From NCBI GenBank assembly GCA_023459335.1, contig JAEWUO010000005.1, positions 17,132-81,131 on the forward strand: a stretch of 64,000 nucleotides of DNA, given 5' to 3'. The translations under genes and the position numbers were made by a program. Shown here one piece after another: positions 52,009-61,053 of the stretch. Each line of letters begins with the position of its first letter. The first letter of the stretch is position 1. Below the pieces are notes generated by a model. That model did not search any database and was not told the origin of the DNA. It saw only the letters and a list, made by a program, of their open reading frames with translations. Source of the DNA: Bacillota bacterium. GTDB lineage: Bacteria > Bacillota > Clostridia > Christensenellales > CAG-138.

Positions 52009-52809
52009 TTAATTGGATGCTTCTTTGTTCCGGTATTCCCGCGTGGACATACCCGTATACGCGCGAAACGCACGGTAAAAAAACTTTGTGGAATGGTAAC
52101 CCGTCTGATAAGCGATCTCCTCGGTGTTCATGCTCGACGCGGCGAGCATGGTCTTCGCGGTCTCCATGCGAAGGGAGTTCAGGCATTCCATCAGGGAAAC
52201 GCCGGTTTTCCGTTTAAACGCGCGGCTGAGATAGGATTTGCTGACGTAGACCATGTCCGCAAGCTGCTGCACGCTGATGCCCTCGGTCAGGTGGTCCTGC
52301 ATATAGAGGATTACACGGCTGACCATGTCGCTCTCCGTCTGCTTTTCGTAATAATGCTTTCCGATGAGGATGGCGATGCATTTCGCATAATGGTCAATCA
52401 GCGCCTTGCAGGGTTTCTTGCTCTTGTATTCCGCATGCAGATTCTCCATCAGCCACTTGAAATGCGCGTCCTTGTCCTGTATGCGGATGATATCGCCCAG
52501 CTCCAGCCCGGGGATATCCACCCAGAGGCAGATGATCTCCTGATGATGGTCGTATTGCAGGCTCTCGGTGTGCGGCTTTCCTTTGGGGTATACGATCATA
52601 TCGTAAAACGAAGCCTGAACGCTCGTTTCCCCCGCGATAACGCGCGCGTTTCCATAGAGGAAGTAGATCAGCTCGATGCAGTCGTGCGTATGTTCCTTAA
52701 AGTTCCAGATATTGCTGCGCTCATCGAAACGCTCGCAAAAGAGCACGGGCGTTTCCGACCGGTCCACCGCCGCGCAGAACTCTTCGTAACCGTTGGCAAA
52801 GAAGTCCAA
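52009..52809 (-). CDS. AraC-family regulator with cupin ligand domain
   Basis: Transcription activator-type protein of 266 residues. The N-terminal cupin (about 15-130) contains HTHDCIELIYFLYGNAR, and two HTH motifs lie at the C-terminus (about 170-262) with VSKSYLSRAFKRKTG and IAYQTGYHSTKFFYRAFRAY. It is encoded 34 bases after the DeoR gene and upstream, across a terminator, of the GRE1 operon, so it is likely the local activator. It probably senses the imported sugar or its phosphate. Confidence 0.9.
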   Translation of the reverse strand: MDFFANGYEEFCAAVDRSETPVLFCERFDERSNIWNFKEHTHDCIELIYFLYGNARVIAGETSVQASFYDMIVYPKGKPHTESLQYDHHQEIICLWVDIPGLELGDIIRIQDKDAHFKWLMENLHAEYKSKKPCKALIDHYAKCIAILIGKHYYEKQTESDMVSRVILYMQDHLTEGISVQQLADMVYVSKSYLSRAFKRKTGVSLMECLNSLRMETAKTMLAASSMNTEEIAYQTGYHSTKFFYRAFRAYTGMSTREYRNKEASN

Positions 52810-52843
52810 TCCGCTCGCTCCTTTTTATTCGCGTCCCCTTCTC

Positions 52844-53587
52844 TCAGGTGAGGATGATCTGCACCCCGCTGCTCTCGAGCGCGGCGCGGCTGCTGTCCGG
52901 TAACGCGTTCGTGATCACATGCGTCACCCTGCTTGTCGGCATAAGCTGCACCACGCCGCGCCGGTTAAACTTGGAATCGTCCGTGAGGATGATGCGCTTT
53001 TCCGCGCGCGCCGCCATGGCTCGGACGGCTTCCGCGCGCAGCATGTCTACGTTGGAAAAGCCCTGAACCGGGTCGTATCCGTCGGTGCCGATGAAGAATT
53101 TATCGACGAAGAACTCCTCGGCGCACTTGCCCACGAGCGGCCCGCTCATCACCTGCGCGTCGGGGTCGTACGCCCCGCCGAGCAGCACTACGCGGGCGCC
53201 CGGGATGGCGCGCACATATCCCGCGATAAACGCGGAGTTGGTGATGATGGTCACGTCCCGCTTTTTACGGACAAGCTCCTCCGCGAGCATCGCGCAGGTG
53301 GAGCCGGACTCGATCATGACCGCTTCCCCGCTCTGCACCATGTCCGCCGCGCGGCGGGCGATGCGCCGCTTGACCTCGTAATCGAACGTCATGCGGTAAC
53401 CGACGTCGTTTGGAGAAACGCGCATGGCGTAGCCGTGCTGCCGGTGCAGCAGCCCTTTGTTTTCCAGAACGGCGAGGTCTTTTCTCACCGTAACGGCCGA
53501 AACGGAGAGCCGGGACGCGAGGTCGTTGACATCCAGCGTTTCCTCGCGGTTGAGCATGTCCAGTATGGTAAGGCAGCGTTGATTCAT
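52844..53587 (-). CDS. DeoR-family regulator
   Basis: Repressor-type protein of 247 residues. The N-terminal winged helix has VNDLASRLSVSAVTVRKDLA near 18-37 and the DeoR effector domain (about 75-235) contains IESGSTCAMLAEEL, VTIITNSAFIA, LLGGAYDP and TDDSKFNRRGV. Such regulators usually respond to phosphorylated sugars. I chose ATG at 53587 because GGGAGT precedes it at good distance; the frame extends 9 codons further. It starts the DeoR-AraC unit between the two GRE genes and could repress either. Confidence 0.9.
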   Translation of the reverse strand: MNQRCLTILDMLNREETLDVNDLASRLSVSAVTVRKDLAVLENKGLLHRQHGYAMRVSPNDVGYRMTFDYEVKRRIARRAADMVQSGEAVMIESGSTCAMLAEELVRKKRDVTIITNSAFIAGYVRAIPGARVVLLGGAYDPDAQVMSGPLVGKCAEEFFVDKFFIGTDGYDPVQGFSNVDMLRAEAVRAMAARAEKRIILTDDSKFNRRGVVQLMPTSRVTHVITNALPDSSRAALESSGVQIILT

Positions 53588-53657
53588 ATCCGTACTCCCG
53601 TAGTTCAATTTCATATCATAGTTATAGACCGATCATTCGAAACCGGATTGCCACCCT

Positions 53658-53686
53658 ATTATAACAGTCCGGATCATATTTTTCCA
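53658..53686 (-). promoter_or_regulatory. Promoter of the deoR-araC unit
   Basis: Minus-strand TGGAAA (53681-53686), 17 bases, consensus TATAAT (53658-53663) with TGT before it (extended -10). Confidence 0.65.
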
Positions 53687-53771
53687 GCGGACGCGAAAGC
53701 CGGCGGACGCATATAATATCTGCCCCCGTTCTGGCAACGATATCATCCTTCCTTGTTTTTTAACAACGAAT

Positions 53772-56207
53772 TCACAGCGCCTGTTCCGTTCTGGCGATGA
53801 TATCGTCCTGCGTTTGGCGCGAAAGAACGTTGAAAAACGCCGAATATCCCGCCACGCGCACGATCAGATCCCTGTGGTTTTCCGGATGGGCCTGCGCGTC
53901 GAGCAGCGTTTCTCTGGAAACCACGTTGTACTGCACATGGAATCCTTTCAGCACGTTGAAAAACGTTCGTAACAGCATCATCAGCTTCTGTCTGTCGCGC
54001 GGGTTTTCCAGCATGCTCGGCGCAACCTTCTGATTCAGCAGCACGCCGCCGGTGATCTTGTCCGTCGGGAGCTTGCTGACGCTCTTGAACACGCTGGTCG
54101 GGCCGTTGACGTCCGCCGCGTGCGCAGGCGAGCAGCCCTCGGCGAGCGGGTCTCCCCTGTGCCGCCCGTCGGGCGTCGCGCAGGTACCCGCGCCCTGCGG
54201 CACGTTGGCGGAGATCGAGCTGGTGCCCGCGTAGTAACGTCCGCCGATGGGGCCGCGTCCGTAGCGGGTGTTTTTATACTTCTTGAGCTCGTCGATGTAG
54301 CTGTCGTAGCCCTGAACGACGAGGTTGTCCACATAATCGTCGTCGTTGCCGTATTTTGGCGCGGCGAGCAGGAGCGTGCGGATCTCCTCCCCGCGTTCGC
54401 CCGAAAAGTCGGTCAGGAGCGCATTCCAGAGTTCCTCGCGCGTAACGCTCTTGTCTTCGTAGACGGTCTTTTTGATCGCGGCCAGCGAGTCGCCGAGGTT
54501 CGCGATGCCAACCTGCAGATCGCTGATGAAGTCGTAAACCGCGCCGCCTTCCTTGAGATGCTTGCCGCGGGCGATGCAGTCCTCCGTCAGCGCCGAGCAG
54601 AGAATGTCCGGCACTTCCTGCTCCAGCACGAGGTCCGCACTGGAGTCGAGGATGACCGCCTGACGGCAGAATTCGCGCACGAACACGTCCCAGGCGCGCA
54701 TCACGTCGTCGAACGACCGCATATCGAGAAAATGCCCGCATCCCTCGTACACGCGTTTCCCGCTGTCGATATCCACGCCGTCGTTGAGTGCGATCATCAG
54801 CGTTTTCGGAAAATTCAGGAAGCTCATACCCGTGCAGCGGTATCCCCACTTGCCGGGGACGGCGACTTCCACGCAGCCGATGGCGCTGTAGTTATACGCA
54901 TCCTCTTTTTTTACCCCGATATCGAGGAAGGAAGGAATGATGATCTCGTCGCTGTTGAAGGCCGGCATGCCGAACCCGCAGCGGATCACCTGAATGCACT
55001 CCCGCATAAAATGCTCGCTGAGGCCTTTGTGGTAGCGGACCGTGAGGTTCGGCTGCGGCAGATGGCAGCGCGCGACCGTGCGCAGGATCATATAGCTTAG
55101 TTCGTTCACCGCGTCGCGGCCGTCCGCGGTCTGTCCGCCGACGGTGACGTTCTGATACAGCGGGCTGCCGGCCGAGAATCGCGTGTGCGACCAGCTGCGG
55201 ATTTTATTGACCGTAAACGTGCGGAGCCAGAGGTTTTCGAGCAGTTCGCAGGCCCGCTCCTCGCTCATGCCCTCTTTGCGGCTCTTCCCATAATACGGAA
55301 ACACATACTGATCCAGGCGCCCGTAGGAGAGCGAATGGCCGTTGCTTTCAATCTGGAGGATCACGTGCAGGAGCCAGACGCTCTGCAGCGCCTCATGGAA
55401 TGTCTCCGCAGGCTGCATCGGCACTTTTTTCAGGATGCGGGCCAGTTCGAGCAGTTCCCGCGCGCGTTCCGGCGCGGACGACATCGCCTGCTCCTCCGCC
55501 AGCGCGGCATACCGCAGGGCAAACGTCTCCACCGCGTCCATCACAATCAGGATCGCGCGGTAAAAATAGCTCTTTTTCAAGTCGTCGAATCGGGTCAGGT
55601 CGAGGCCGTTCTGCTGCTCCAGTACGCGCAAGCGGTAGCTGTTGAGCCCTTCGCGCAGCACGCGTCCGTAATCGACGGCGATGTGCGCGTCTCCGGAGGT
55701 GATGTTTCCCTCGGTCTTGATGATGCCGAGGTCGTAAAAGAGCCGCGCACGTTCCGGAAACGCCGCATAGCCCTTGTCCTGCAGGGTGCGGCCTTTCCAA
55801 TACGGATAGATCCCACGCAGCGCCTGCTTGTTTTCTTCCGTGATGGTGAAGCGGTCTCCGTCGCGTTTGTCGAACGCGTCCAGCTCGCCGATCACCCAGT
55901 CCATCGCGTATTCGGGAAAGATCGGCGCACTGCGGTCGCTCGACGCCTGGTTTCCGGCGAGCAGCGCATCCGGGTCGATATAGATGCTCATATGCCGCAG
56001 CACATTGTCCAGCATATACGCGCGGCGCAGCACCACCTGATCCTGCTCGTGCGCACGGTAACTTTGGGTGGTGAGCAAGGCGCGCTCCACATCCACCGTC
56101 GGCTGCGTATCCAGCAGGCGCGCGCGAATACGTGCGGTGCGCTCATTCAGCGGGCCGAAGTATTCTTTGGGATTGCCATATTCTTTTTCGTTTTGCAACG
56201 CTTCCAT
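53772..56207 (-). CDS. Glycyl radical enzyme 2, YbiW-like
   Basis: Radical enzyme of 811 residues, the length of E. coli YbiW (810). The glycyl motif RVAGYSAFF has Gly787, and GCVEVAV holds Cys445/Glu447. Long stretches match YbiW from memory, such as AGNQASSDRSAPIFPEY, KWGYRCTGMSFLNF, APKYGNDDD, RYGRGPIGG and TQDDIIARTEQ. YbiW was reported to open 1,5-anhydroglucitol-6-phosphate to 1-deoxyfructose-6-phosphate; that activity is inferred here. I chose ATG at 56207, ten bases after GGGGAG; an ATG at 56216 overlaps the ROK stop. It follows the ROK kinase in one operon. No activase is adjacent; those at 48610 or 62216 could serve. Confidence 0.92.
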   Translation of the reverse strand: MEALQNEKEYGNPKEYFGPLNERTARIRARLLDTQPTVDVERALLTTQSYRAHEQDQVVLRRAYMLDNVLRHMSIYIDPDALLAGNQASSDRSAPIFPEYAMDWVIGELDAFDKRDGDRFTITEENKQALRGIYPYWKGRTLQDKGYAAFPERARLFYDLGIIKTEGNITSGDAHIAVDYGRVLREGLNSYRLRVLEQQNGLDLTRFDDLKKSYFYRAILIVMDAVETFALRYAALAEEQAMSSAPERARELLELARILKKVPMQPAETFHEALQSVWLLHVILQIESNGHSLSYGRLDQYVFPYYGKSRKEGMSEERACELLENLWLRTFTVNKIRSWSHTRFSAGSPLYQNVTVGGQTADGRDAVNELSYMILRTVARCHLPQPNLTVRYHKGLSEHFMRECIQVIRCGFGMPAFNSDEIIIPSFLDIGVKKEDAYNYSAIGCVEVAVPGKWGYRCTGMSFLNFPKTLMIALNDGVDIDSGKRVYEGCGHFLDMRSFDDVMRAWDVFVREFCRQAVILDSSADLVLEQEVPDILCSALTEDCIARGKHLKEGGAVYDFISDLQVGIANLGDSLAAIKKTVYEDKSVTREELWNALLTDFSGERGEEIRTLLLAAPKYGNDDDYVDNLVVQGYDSYIDELKKYKNTRYGRGPIGGRYYAGTSSISANVPQGAGTCATPDGRHRGDPLAEGCSPAHAADVNGPTSVFKSVSKLPTDKITGGVLLNQKVAPSMLENPRDRQKLMMLLRTFFNVLKGFHVQYNVVSRETLLDAQAHPENHRDLIVRVAGYSAFFNVLSRQTQDDIIARTEQAL

Positions 56208-56212
56208 TTTTC

Positions 56213-57154
56213 TCATTCTCCCCGGACACATTCCGCCGCCCCGATGAGGCCGATGTCCCCTCCGAGCTCCGCCAGGCGAAACTCGACCGGCAGCGGAATG
56301 TGGTTATACTTGTCGAACTCCGCTTTCACGCGGTCGAACAATGCGTCCCCGAAATTGGTGAGCCCGCCGCCGAAGACAAAGCGGTTGATGTTAAGCATCT
56401 GGTAGATGTTGAACGCGCATACGGCAAGATAATGCGCGGTGGTTTCGATCACTTCGAGCGCGAGCGGGTCTCCCTTGCGGTATGCATCCAGCACGTGTTC
56501 CCCGTCCGCCGTCTCCGGCGTGAGGATCGTGTTGGCGCAGTAGGTCATCTGCCCGCGCACACGCGCACTGATGCTGCGCCCTGAAGCGTAGCTCATGAAG
56601 CATCCGCGGTTCTCACAGCCGCACAGAAGCCCCTCGTCCGGCGTTGCCAGCATATGCCCGCACTCGCCGGCCCAGCCGTAGCTGCCGCGAAAAAGCCTGC
56701 CGTCGATGATGATGCCGCTGCCGAGGCCCGTTCCCGCCGTGATATACACAAGGTGCCGGACGCCTCTGCCCGCGCCGTGCCGGTATTCGGCGAGCGCCGC
56801 GGCGTTGCTGTCGTTATCCAGTACGACGCGTGTTTTCAGCCGTTTTTCCAGATAGTCCCGCATCGGAAACTGTTTGATCCCCGGCATGGCGGATGTCATG
56901 AGCACGACCCCGTCGTCAAAGAGGATGAACGAGGGCATGCAGATGCCGATTCCGTCGAGATCCTTATCTTTCATGCCGTTGCGATCCAGCATCGCGCGAA
57001 CCTGTTCCGCGATCGTATCGGAAAACGACTCCCCGGTTGCGCAGACGTCCGTCGCGTGCTGCGCGCGGTCCACGCGCTCTCCCGCCGGGTTATAGAGTCC
57101 GTAGGCGACCTTTGTGCCGCCGGCGTCGATTCCGATCACGTATCCGTCCGTCAT
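56213..57154 (-). CDS. ROK-family sugar kinase
   Basis: Glucokinase-like enzyme of 313 residues. The phosphate loop is GIDAGGTKVAYG (8-19), the catalytic Asp lies in LDNDSNAAALAEY near 113, and the ROK zinc motif CGCENRGCF is near 180. It is the first gene of the operon with the YbiW-like radical enzyme, next to which it would make the 6-phosphate of an imported 1,5-anhydro-sugar. That substrate is inferred; ordinary glucose or mannose is possible. I chose ATG at 57154; the frame extends ten codons upstream. Confidence 0.92.
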   Translation of the reverse strand: MTDGYVIGIDAGGTKVAYGLYNPAGERVDRAQHATDVCATGESFSDTIAEQVRAMLDRNGMKDKDLDGIGICMPSFILFDDGVVLMTSAMPGIKQFPMRDYLEKRLKTRVVLDNDSNAAALAEYRHGAGRGVRHLVYITAGTGLGSGIIIDGRLFRGSYGWAGECGHMLATPDEGLLCGCENRGCFMSYASGRSISARVRGQMTYCANTILTPETADGEHVLDAYRKGDPLALEVIETTAHYLAVCAFNIYQMLNINRFVFGGGLTNFGDALFDRVKAEFDKYNHIPLPVEFRLAELGGDIGLIGAAECVRGE

Positions 57155-57207
57155 ACCGTCCTGATTCCTCTCTGAACATACCAATTTCGAGTATTTGAAA
57201 CAAATTC

Positions 57208-57236
57208 AGTATATTTCGGTAAAACTGCATTGTCAA
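57208..57236 (-). promoter_or_regulatory. Promoter of the ROK-GRE2 operon
   Basis: Minus-strand consensus TTGACA (57231-57236), 17 bases, TATACT (57208-57213). Confidence 0.85.
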
Positions 57237-57292
57237 GGAATTATGTTACTATTATAATAATATTACTTTCATATGTAAGTTTCGTGATCGGA

Positions 57293-57321
57293 TTGCAAAC
57301 CCGCCGCCGTTGCGCTATGAT
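57293..57321 (+). promoter_or_regulatory. Promoter of the lyxose isomerase operon
   Basis: TTGCAA (57293-57298), 17 bases, TATGAT (57316-57321). It is divergent from the ROK-GRE2 promoter with 56 AT-rich bases between the two -35 elements, where a shared regulator could bind. Confidence 0.75.
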
Positions 57322-57366
57322 GAATGCGCACGCTTTAACGAGCATGCAAGGAGGTAACTACCCGTT

Positions 57367-58053
57367 ATGAAACGTTCCGAAATCAACCGCGCGATCCGTC
57401 GTATGGAGGCGTTCGCACAAAAACACGGCTTTCCGCTGCCGCCGTTCTGCGGCTGGACGCCGGAGGAGTGGCAGGCAAAAAACCGCGAATACGACGAAAT
57501 CCGGGACAATATGCTCGGCTGGGATGTGACCGATTACGGCGCGGGCGATTTTTCCAGGATGGGCTTTTCTTTGATCACCATCCGGAACGGTAACTTCGCC
57601 AAGCGGGAAACCTATCCGAAGCCGTATGCCGAGAAGCTGTTGTATATCGAAGAGGGACAGTATTCGCCGATGCATTTTCATTGGAGCAAGATGGAGGACA
57701 TCATCAACCGCGGCGGCGGAACCGTGCTCATCAAGGTCTACAACGCCGCGGCGGACGAAAGTCTCGCTTCCACCGATGTTACCCTGCATTGCGACGGCCG
57801 GTCGTTTGCCGTGCCCGCGGGCACGCAAATCCGCCTCGCGCCAGGTGAAAGCATCTCGATTCAGCCATACTTGTATCACGACTTCAACGTCGAGGCCGGT
57901 TCCGGCCCCGTGCTGCTCGGCGAAGTGAGCATGTGCAACGACGACGTGCACGACAACCGCTTCCTCGAACCGCTCGGACGTTTCTCCACCAATGAGGAGG
58001 ACGAACCCGCATACCGGCTGCTCTGCAACGAATATCCCGCAGCAAAGGACTGA
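57367..58053 (+). CDS. D-lyxose/D-mannose ketol-isomerase (cupin)
   Basis: Isomerase of 228 residues that interconverts D-lyxose and D-xylulose or D-mannose and D-fructose. The cupin metal site is in PMHFHWSKMED (H103, H105, E110), with a later His in YLYHDFN near 165. The length and motifs match D-lyxose ketol-isomerases. AAGGAGG precedes ATG at 57367. First gene of an operon with a HAD phosphatase and a lactonase, divergent from ROK-GRE2. Confidence 0.9.
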   Translation: MKRSEINRAIRRMEAFAQKHGFPLPPFCGWTPEEWQAKNREYDEIRDNMLGWDVTDYGAGDFSRMGFSLITIRNGNFAKRETYPKPYAEKLLYIEEGQYSPMHFHWSKMEDIINRGGGTVLIKVYNAAADESLASTDVTLHCDGRSFAVPAGTQIRLAPGESISIQPYLYHDFNVEAGSGPVLLGEVSMCNDDVHDNRFLEPLGRFSTNEEDEPAYRLLCNEYPAAKD

Positions 58054-58056
58054 AGC

Positions 58057-58884
58057 ATGGCAAAGATCAAACTCGCCGCGCTGGACGTGGACGGCACTCT
58101 GGTGCGCAGCGACCTTTCCCTCCAGCCCGCGGTAGTGCGGGCGATTCAATCGCTTAAAGACGCGGCCATCGAAGTCGCGATTGTCACCGGCCGCACGATG
58201 GGCGAACTGAACTATTTTCGGAAGCAGCTTCCCTGGCTTCGATATTTCGTCGTCAGCAACGGGGCCACCGCGCTGGACACGGTGACAAATACGGTTTTCT
58301 ATCGGAAGCATCTGCCGCTTTCCATCGCCCGCACGATTGAGCGCGAGTCGCGCAGGTATTCGGTCATGACCGAGGTATATGCCGATGGCGTGTCCTATGT
58401 CGGACGTAGGCAGTGGGAGCAAAGCGAACGGTACGCGGCGGAGTTTCTGCACCATCCTTCCCTCGCCTCCGGACGCGTGCCGGTCGAGAGCGTCGGCGAC
58501 CTTCTTGACGCGCGCGCGGAGGATATCGAGAAACTCTATCTTTCGTTTGAACATCCCGGCGATCTGCCGAAACTTGAATCGTTCTGCAGGGAATATCCGG
58601 TAGATCTCGTCTTGTCCATTCACGACGGGCTTGAGGTCAATCAAAAGGGTGTGCAAAAAGGCAGCGGGCTGCTGGCGCTGTGCGAATATCTGAACATCTT
58701 GCCGAAAGAGACGGCTGCGGTGGGCGACGGCATGGCGGATATCCCCATGTTCCGGCTCGCCGGATTGTCCATCGCCATGGAAAACGCGCAGGAAGCGGTG
58801 CGAGGCAACGCGAACCTCATGGCTCCGCTGAACGATCGGGACGGCGCGGTCTGGGCGATCCGGCAGATTCTCGGCGCGCGCTGA
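58057..58884 (+). CDS. Cof-type HAD sugar phosphatase
   Basis: Phosphatase of 275 residues in the Cof/YbiV group. The nucleophile motif LDVDGTLV is at 9-16, TGRTMGEL near 47, and the metal motif VGDGMADIPMF near 225, where the usual Asn of GDxxND is replaced by Ala. It lies 3 bases after the isomerase and 44 bases before the lactonase gene. In E. coli a Cof phosphatase (ybiV) also lies beside ybiW, which fits the model that it removes excess sugar phosphates. Confidence 0.9.
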   Translation: MAKIKLAALDVDGTLVRSDLSLQPAVVRAIQSLKDAAIEVAIVTGRTMGELNYFRKQLPWLRYFVVSNGATALDTVTNTVFYRKHLPLSIARTIERESRRYSVMTEVYADGVSYVGRRQWEQSERYAAEFLHHPSLASGRVPVESVGDLLDARAEDIEKLYLSFEHPGDLPKLESFCREYPVDLVLSIHDGLEVNQKGVQKGSGLLALCEYLNILPKETAAVGDGMADIPMFRLAGLSIAMENAQEAVRGNANLMAPLNDRDGAVWAIRQILGAR

Positions 58885-58928
58885 GGCGATTATCCCAGCT
58901 CAATTTATCCGATGGGAGATGGAATCGT

Positions 58929-60029
58929 ATGAAAAACCGTTTGGTGTTTGTCGGCAGTTATTCGCAGCCCATCGTACTCGGCACGGGCGAACTCCTCCCC
59001 GGCACCGGCGAGGGCGTCACCGTATTCCGCATGGACGAAGCGGGGCACCTGACGCGGCTCTTCGCGGCGGGAAAACCCAACCCGACCTATCTTGCGCTGA
59101 GTCCGGACAAGCGCTTTCTCTACACGGTCAACGAACTCAAGGAATATCACGAAGAAGCTTCCGCCGCCGTTTCCGCGTATCAAATTCACCCCGGCACCGG
59201 CGAGATGATCTTTCTCAGCCGCCGGATGACCGGCGGCGGGGACGCCTGTTACGTCACGGTCAGTGCGGACGGCAAATATCTGCTGGCCGCAAATTTCACC
59301 GGAGGCAGTTTCGCCATGTTCCCAATCCGTCCCGACGGCAGCCTCGGCACCGCGTCCTGTTTTGTGCAGCATGTCGGCCGCGGCCCGAATCCCGCGCGGC
59401 AGGCCGCCCCGCATGTGCATCAGATCACGCCCGATCCGGCGGGAAAGCACGTGCTGGTCGCCGATCTGGGGACGGACGAAATCAAGGTTTACGGCATCGA
59501 CTGGACCTGCGGCTGCGTCGTACCGAACGCCGCGCCCGCGATTTCAGCCGAACCCGGCGACGGCCCGCGCCAGTTCGTATTCGACAGGAGCGGCAAATAC
59601 CTCTACCTCGTCACCGAACTTGGCAACACCGTCCGCGCCTATGCTTATGACGGCAGGAGCGGAACGGCGCGATTCCTGCAAGCTCTGCCGACGCTGCCGA
59701 ACGAGTGTGTCACGGACTCCACCGCAGCCTGCGTCAAGCTGCATCCGGGCGGCGAATTTCTCTACGCGAGCAACCGCGGCCACGACAGCATCGCGAGTTA
59801 CCGCGTCCATCGGGACGGCACGCTTACGCCGCTGTCCGTCATGAAGACGGGCGGCAAAACGCCGCGGGACTTCAACATCACGCCGGAAGGCGGCTTCCTG
59901 CTCGGTGGGTTTCAGGATTCGCACGAACTGATCCTTTACCGGATCGATCCGCGCAGCGGGCAGCTGACGGAACAGGAACGCACCGCCTGCAACTCCCCGA
60001 CGGCGGTGCTGTTCGCGGATTACGAATAA
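58929..60029 (+). CDS. Lactonase-family beta-propeller (YbhE-like)
   Basis: Cytoplasmic protein of 366 residues with a seven-bladed propeller pattern, repeated D(G/A/K)xGxxLY/LxVA motifs such as DKRFLYTVNEL and GKYLLAANFTGGS. The PHVHQITPDP motif near 160 is conserved in 6-phosphogluconolactonases of the YbhE type. It would hydrolyse a sugar lactone or its phosphate. ATG at 58929 follows GGAGATGG. Third gene of the isomerase operon, closed by a terminator. Confidence 0.88.
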   Translation: MKNRLVFVGSYSQPIVLGTGELLPGTGEGVTVFRMDEAGHLTRLFAAGKPNPTYLALSPDKRFLYTVNELKEYHEEASAAVSAYQIHPGTGEMIFLSRRMTGGGDACYVTVSADGKYLLAANFTGGSFAMFPIRPDGSLGTASCFVQHVGRGPNPARQAAPHVHQITPDPAGKHVLVADLGTDEIKVYGIDWTCGCVVPNAAPAISAEPGDGPRQFVFDRSGKYLYLVTELGNTVRAYAYDGRSGTARFLQALPTLPNECVTDSTAACVKLHPGGEFLYASNRGHDSIASYRVHRDGTLTPLSVMKTGGKTPRDFNITPEGGFLLGGFQDSHELILYRIDPRSGQLTEQERTACNSPTAVLFADYE

Positions 60030-60045
60030 GGATAGCAACGTGTAT

Positions 60046-60070
60046 AACCACCTTTTACGGGTGGTTTTTT
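60046..60070 (+). terminator. Terminator after the lactonase
   Basis: Stem AACCACC/GGTGGTT (60046-60052, 60060-60066) followed by TTTT. Confidence 0.8.
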
Positions 60071-60357
60071 ACATAAAGAACTTTTACTTTCGAGGATGAT
60101 ATGCGTATCAAGATACTTTACTCTATTTCAGTTATCAGCGAGCAAATATCTGACGTTATTACTATGAATAAATAAAAGTCATCGCGTTGCTCAGCAGCTC
60201 CGGAAAAACACCTGATATTTTCTTTATCCTCCTTTTCTATTATAGTAATCGCAATATTCTTATAGTTACTTGATTTATAATATTTTCTATTGACATTCTA
60301 ATATTACTACGTTATAGTATTTAGAGAAACGAATTGTAAACCAGGAGGTGGGTTTAA
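60067..60357. other. AT-rich spacer before the RelB-type gene
   Basis: About 290 bases with no gene, markedly more AT-rich than flanking DNA. It contains the promoter at 60290-60318 and several short AT palindromes such as TTATAATA. No toxin gene is seen. Confidence 0.5.
60290..60318 (+). promoter_or_regulatory. Promoter of the RelB-type gene
   Basis: Consensus TTGACA (60290-60295), 17 bases, TATAGT (60313-60318). Confidence 0.85.
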
Positions 60358-60957
60358 ATGTCGAAAATAGAAATCACAATTGACGATGGAATACTGTCCG
60401 AAGCAAAACAAGTACTCCAGTCAATCGGAATGGATGTTGAAATGGCTGTCAGTGTCTATTTAAGAAGGATTGCGATGGAAAGAGGGCTTCCGATGTCTAT
60501 GACCAGTTCGTTGACAAAACGGTTCGAATCGGAGGCAAGCGGAATCTTTGAAAGGGTAACTGATGATGATGCGCCTTTTTCAGCGCGCAGCAATACCAAA
60601 ATTACCGCGGAAATGGTCGATGCCGTATGGCTTGCATTCTTGAAACATCTCAAAGGATCAGAGGATATGAAGGCGTTAAGCGCAGAGGTCTCGTTAAAAT
60701 CAGGCATGAACAGAGGCAGCGCGTTTATCTACCTGATCATCCTCGCCAATCTTGTGAACGGTGATCCAAATACCCGGGTTCTGAAGTTTAACGACCTTGA
60801 ATATTTCATGGGAAAAATAAAAGACGAATTAGGTGAAAACAAGTATCAAAAAGCGCTTCAGTCTTTAATATCCTCCATTCCCTATTGGCAGGAGAAAATT
60901 CCCGGGGCGTTTACCGAAAAAATCGAAGCCTACTGCAGAAAGCACTCAAAAGGATGA
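60358..60957 (+). CDS. RelB/DinJ-type ribbon-helix-helix domain with C-terminal extension
   Basis: Protein of 199 residues. Residues 1-50 (KIEITIDDGILSEAKQVLQS, then GMDVEMAVSVYLRRIA) fit a RelB/DinJ antitoxin DNA-binding domain, usually about 90 residues in total. A C-terminal region (about 78-199) of unknown fold follows, with KITAEMVDAVWLAFLKHL. AGGAGG precedes ATG. No RelE/YafQ-type toxin is beside it; the next gene is convergent. Base composition is AT-richer than neighbours, which suggests recent transfer. It may be a transcription factor rather than an antitoxin. Confidence 0.65.
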   Translation: MSKIEITIDDGILSEAKQVLQSIGMDVEMAVSVYLRRIAMERGLPMSMTSSLTKRFESEASGIFERVTDDDAPFSARSNTKITAEMVDAVWLAFLKHLKGSEDMKALSAEVSLKSGMNRGSAFIYLIILANLVNGDPNTRVLKFNDLEYFMGKIKDELGENKYQKALQSLISSIPYWQEKIPGAFTEKIEAYCRKHSKG

Positions 60958-60990
60958 GTCTGCTCTGACAAAGTACGGGGACTAAAAATA

Positions 60991-61021
60991 TGGAATCCAG
61001 CCGTTACAGGACTGGATTCCA
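60991..61021. terminator. Terminator between RelB-type and Gfo/Idh/MocA genes
   Basis: 10-bp stem TGGAATCCAG/CTGGATTCCA with an 11-base loop and AT-rich flanks on both sides; convergent genes end here. Confidence 0.65.
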
Positions 61022-61053
61022 TTTCATATCAATAGTTCATGCGCAATCTCTTG

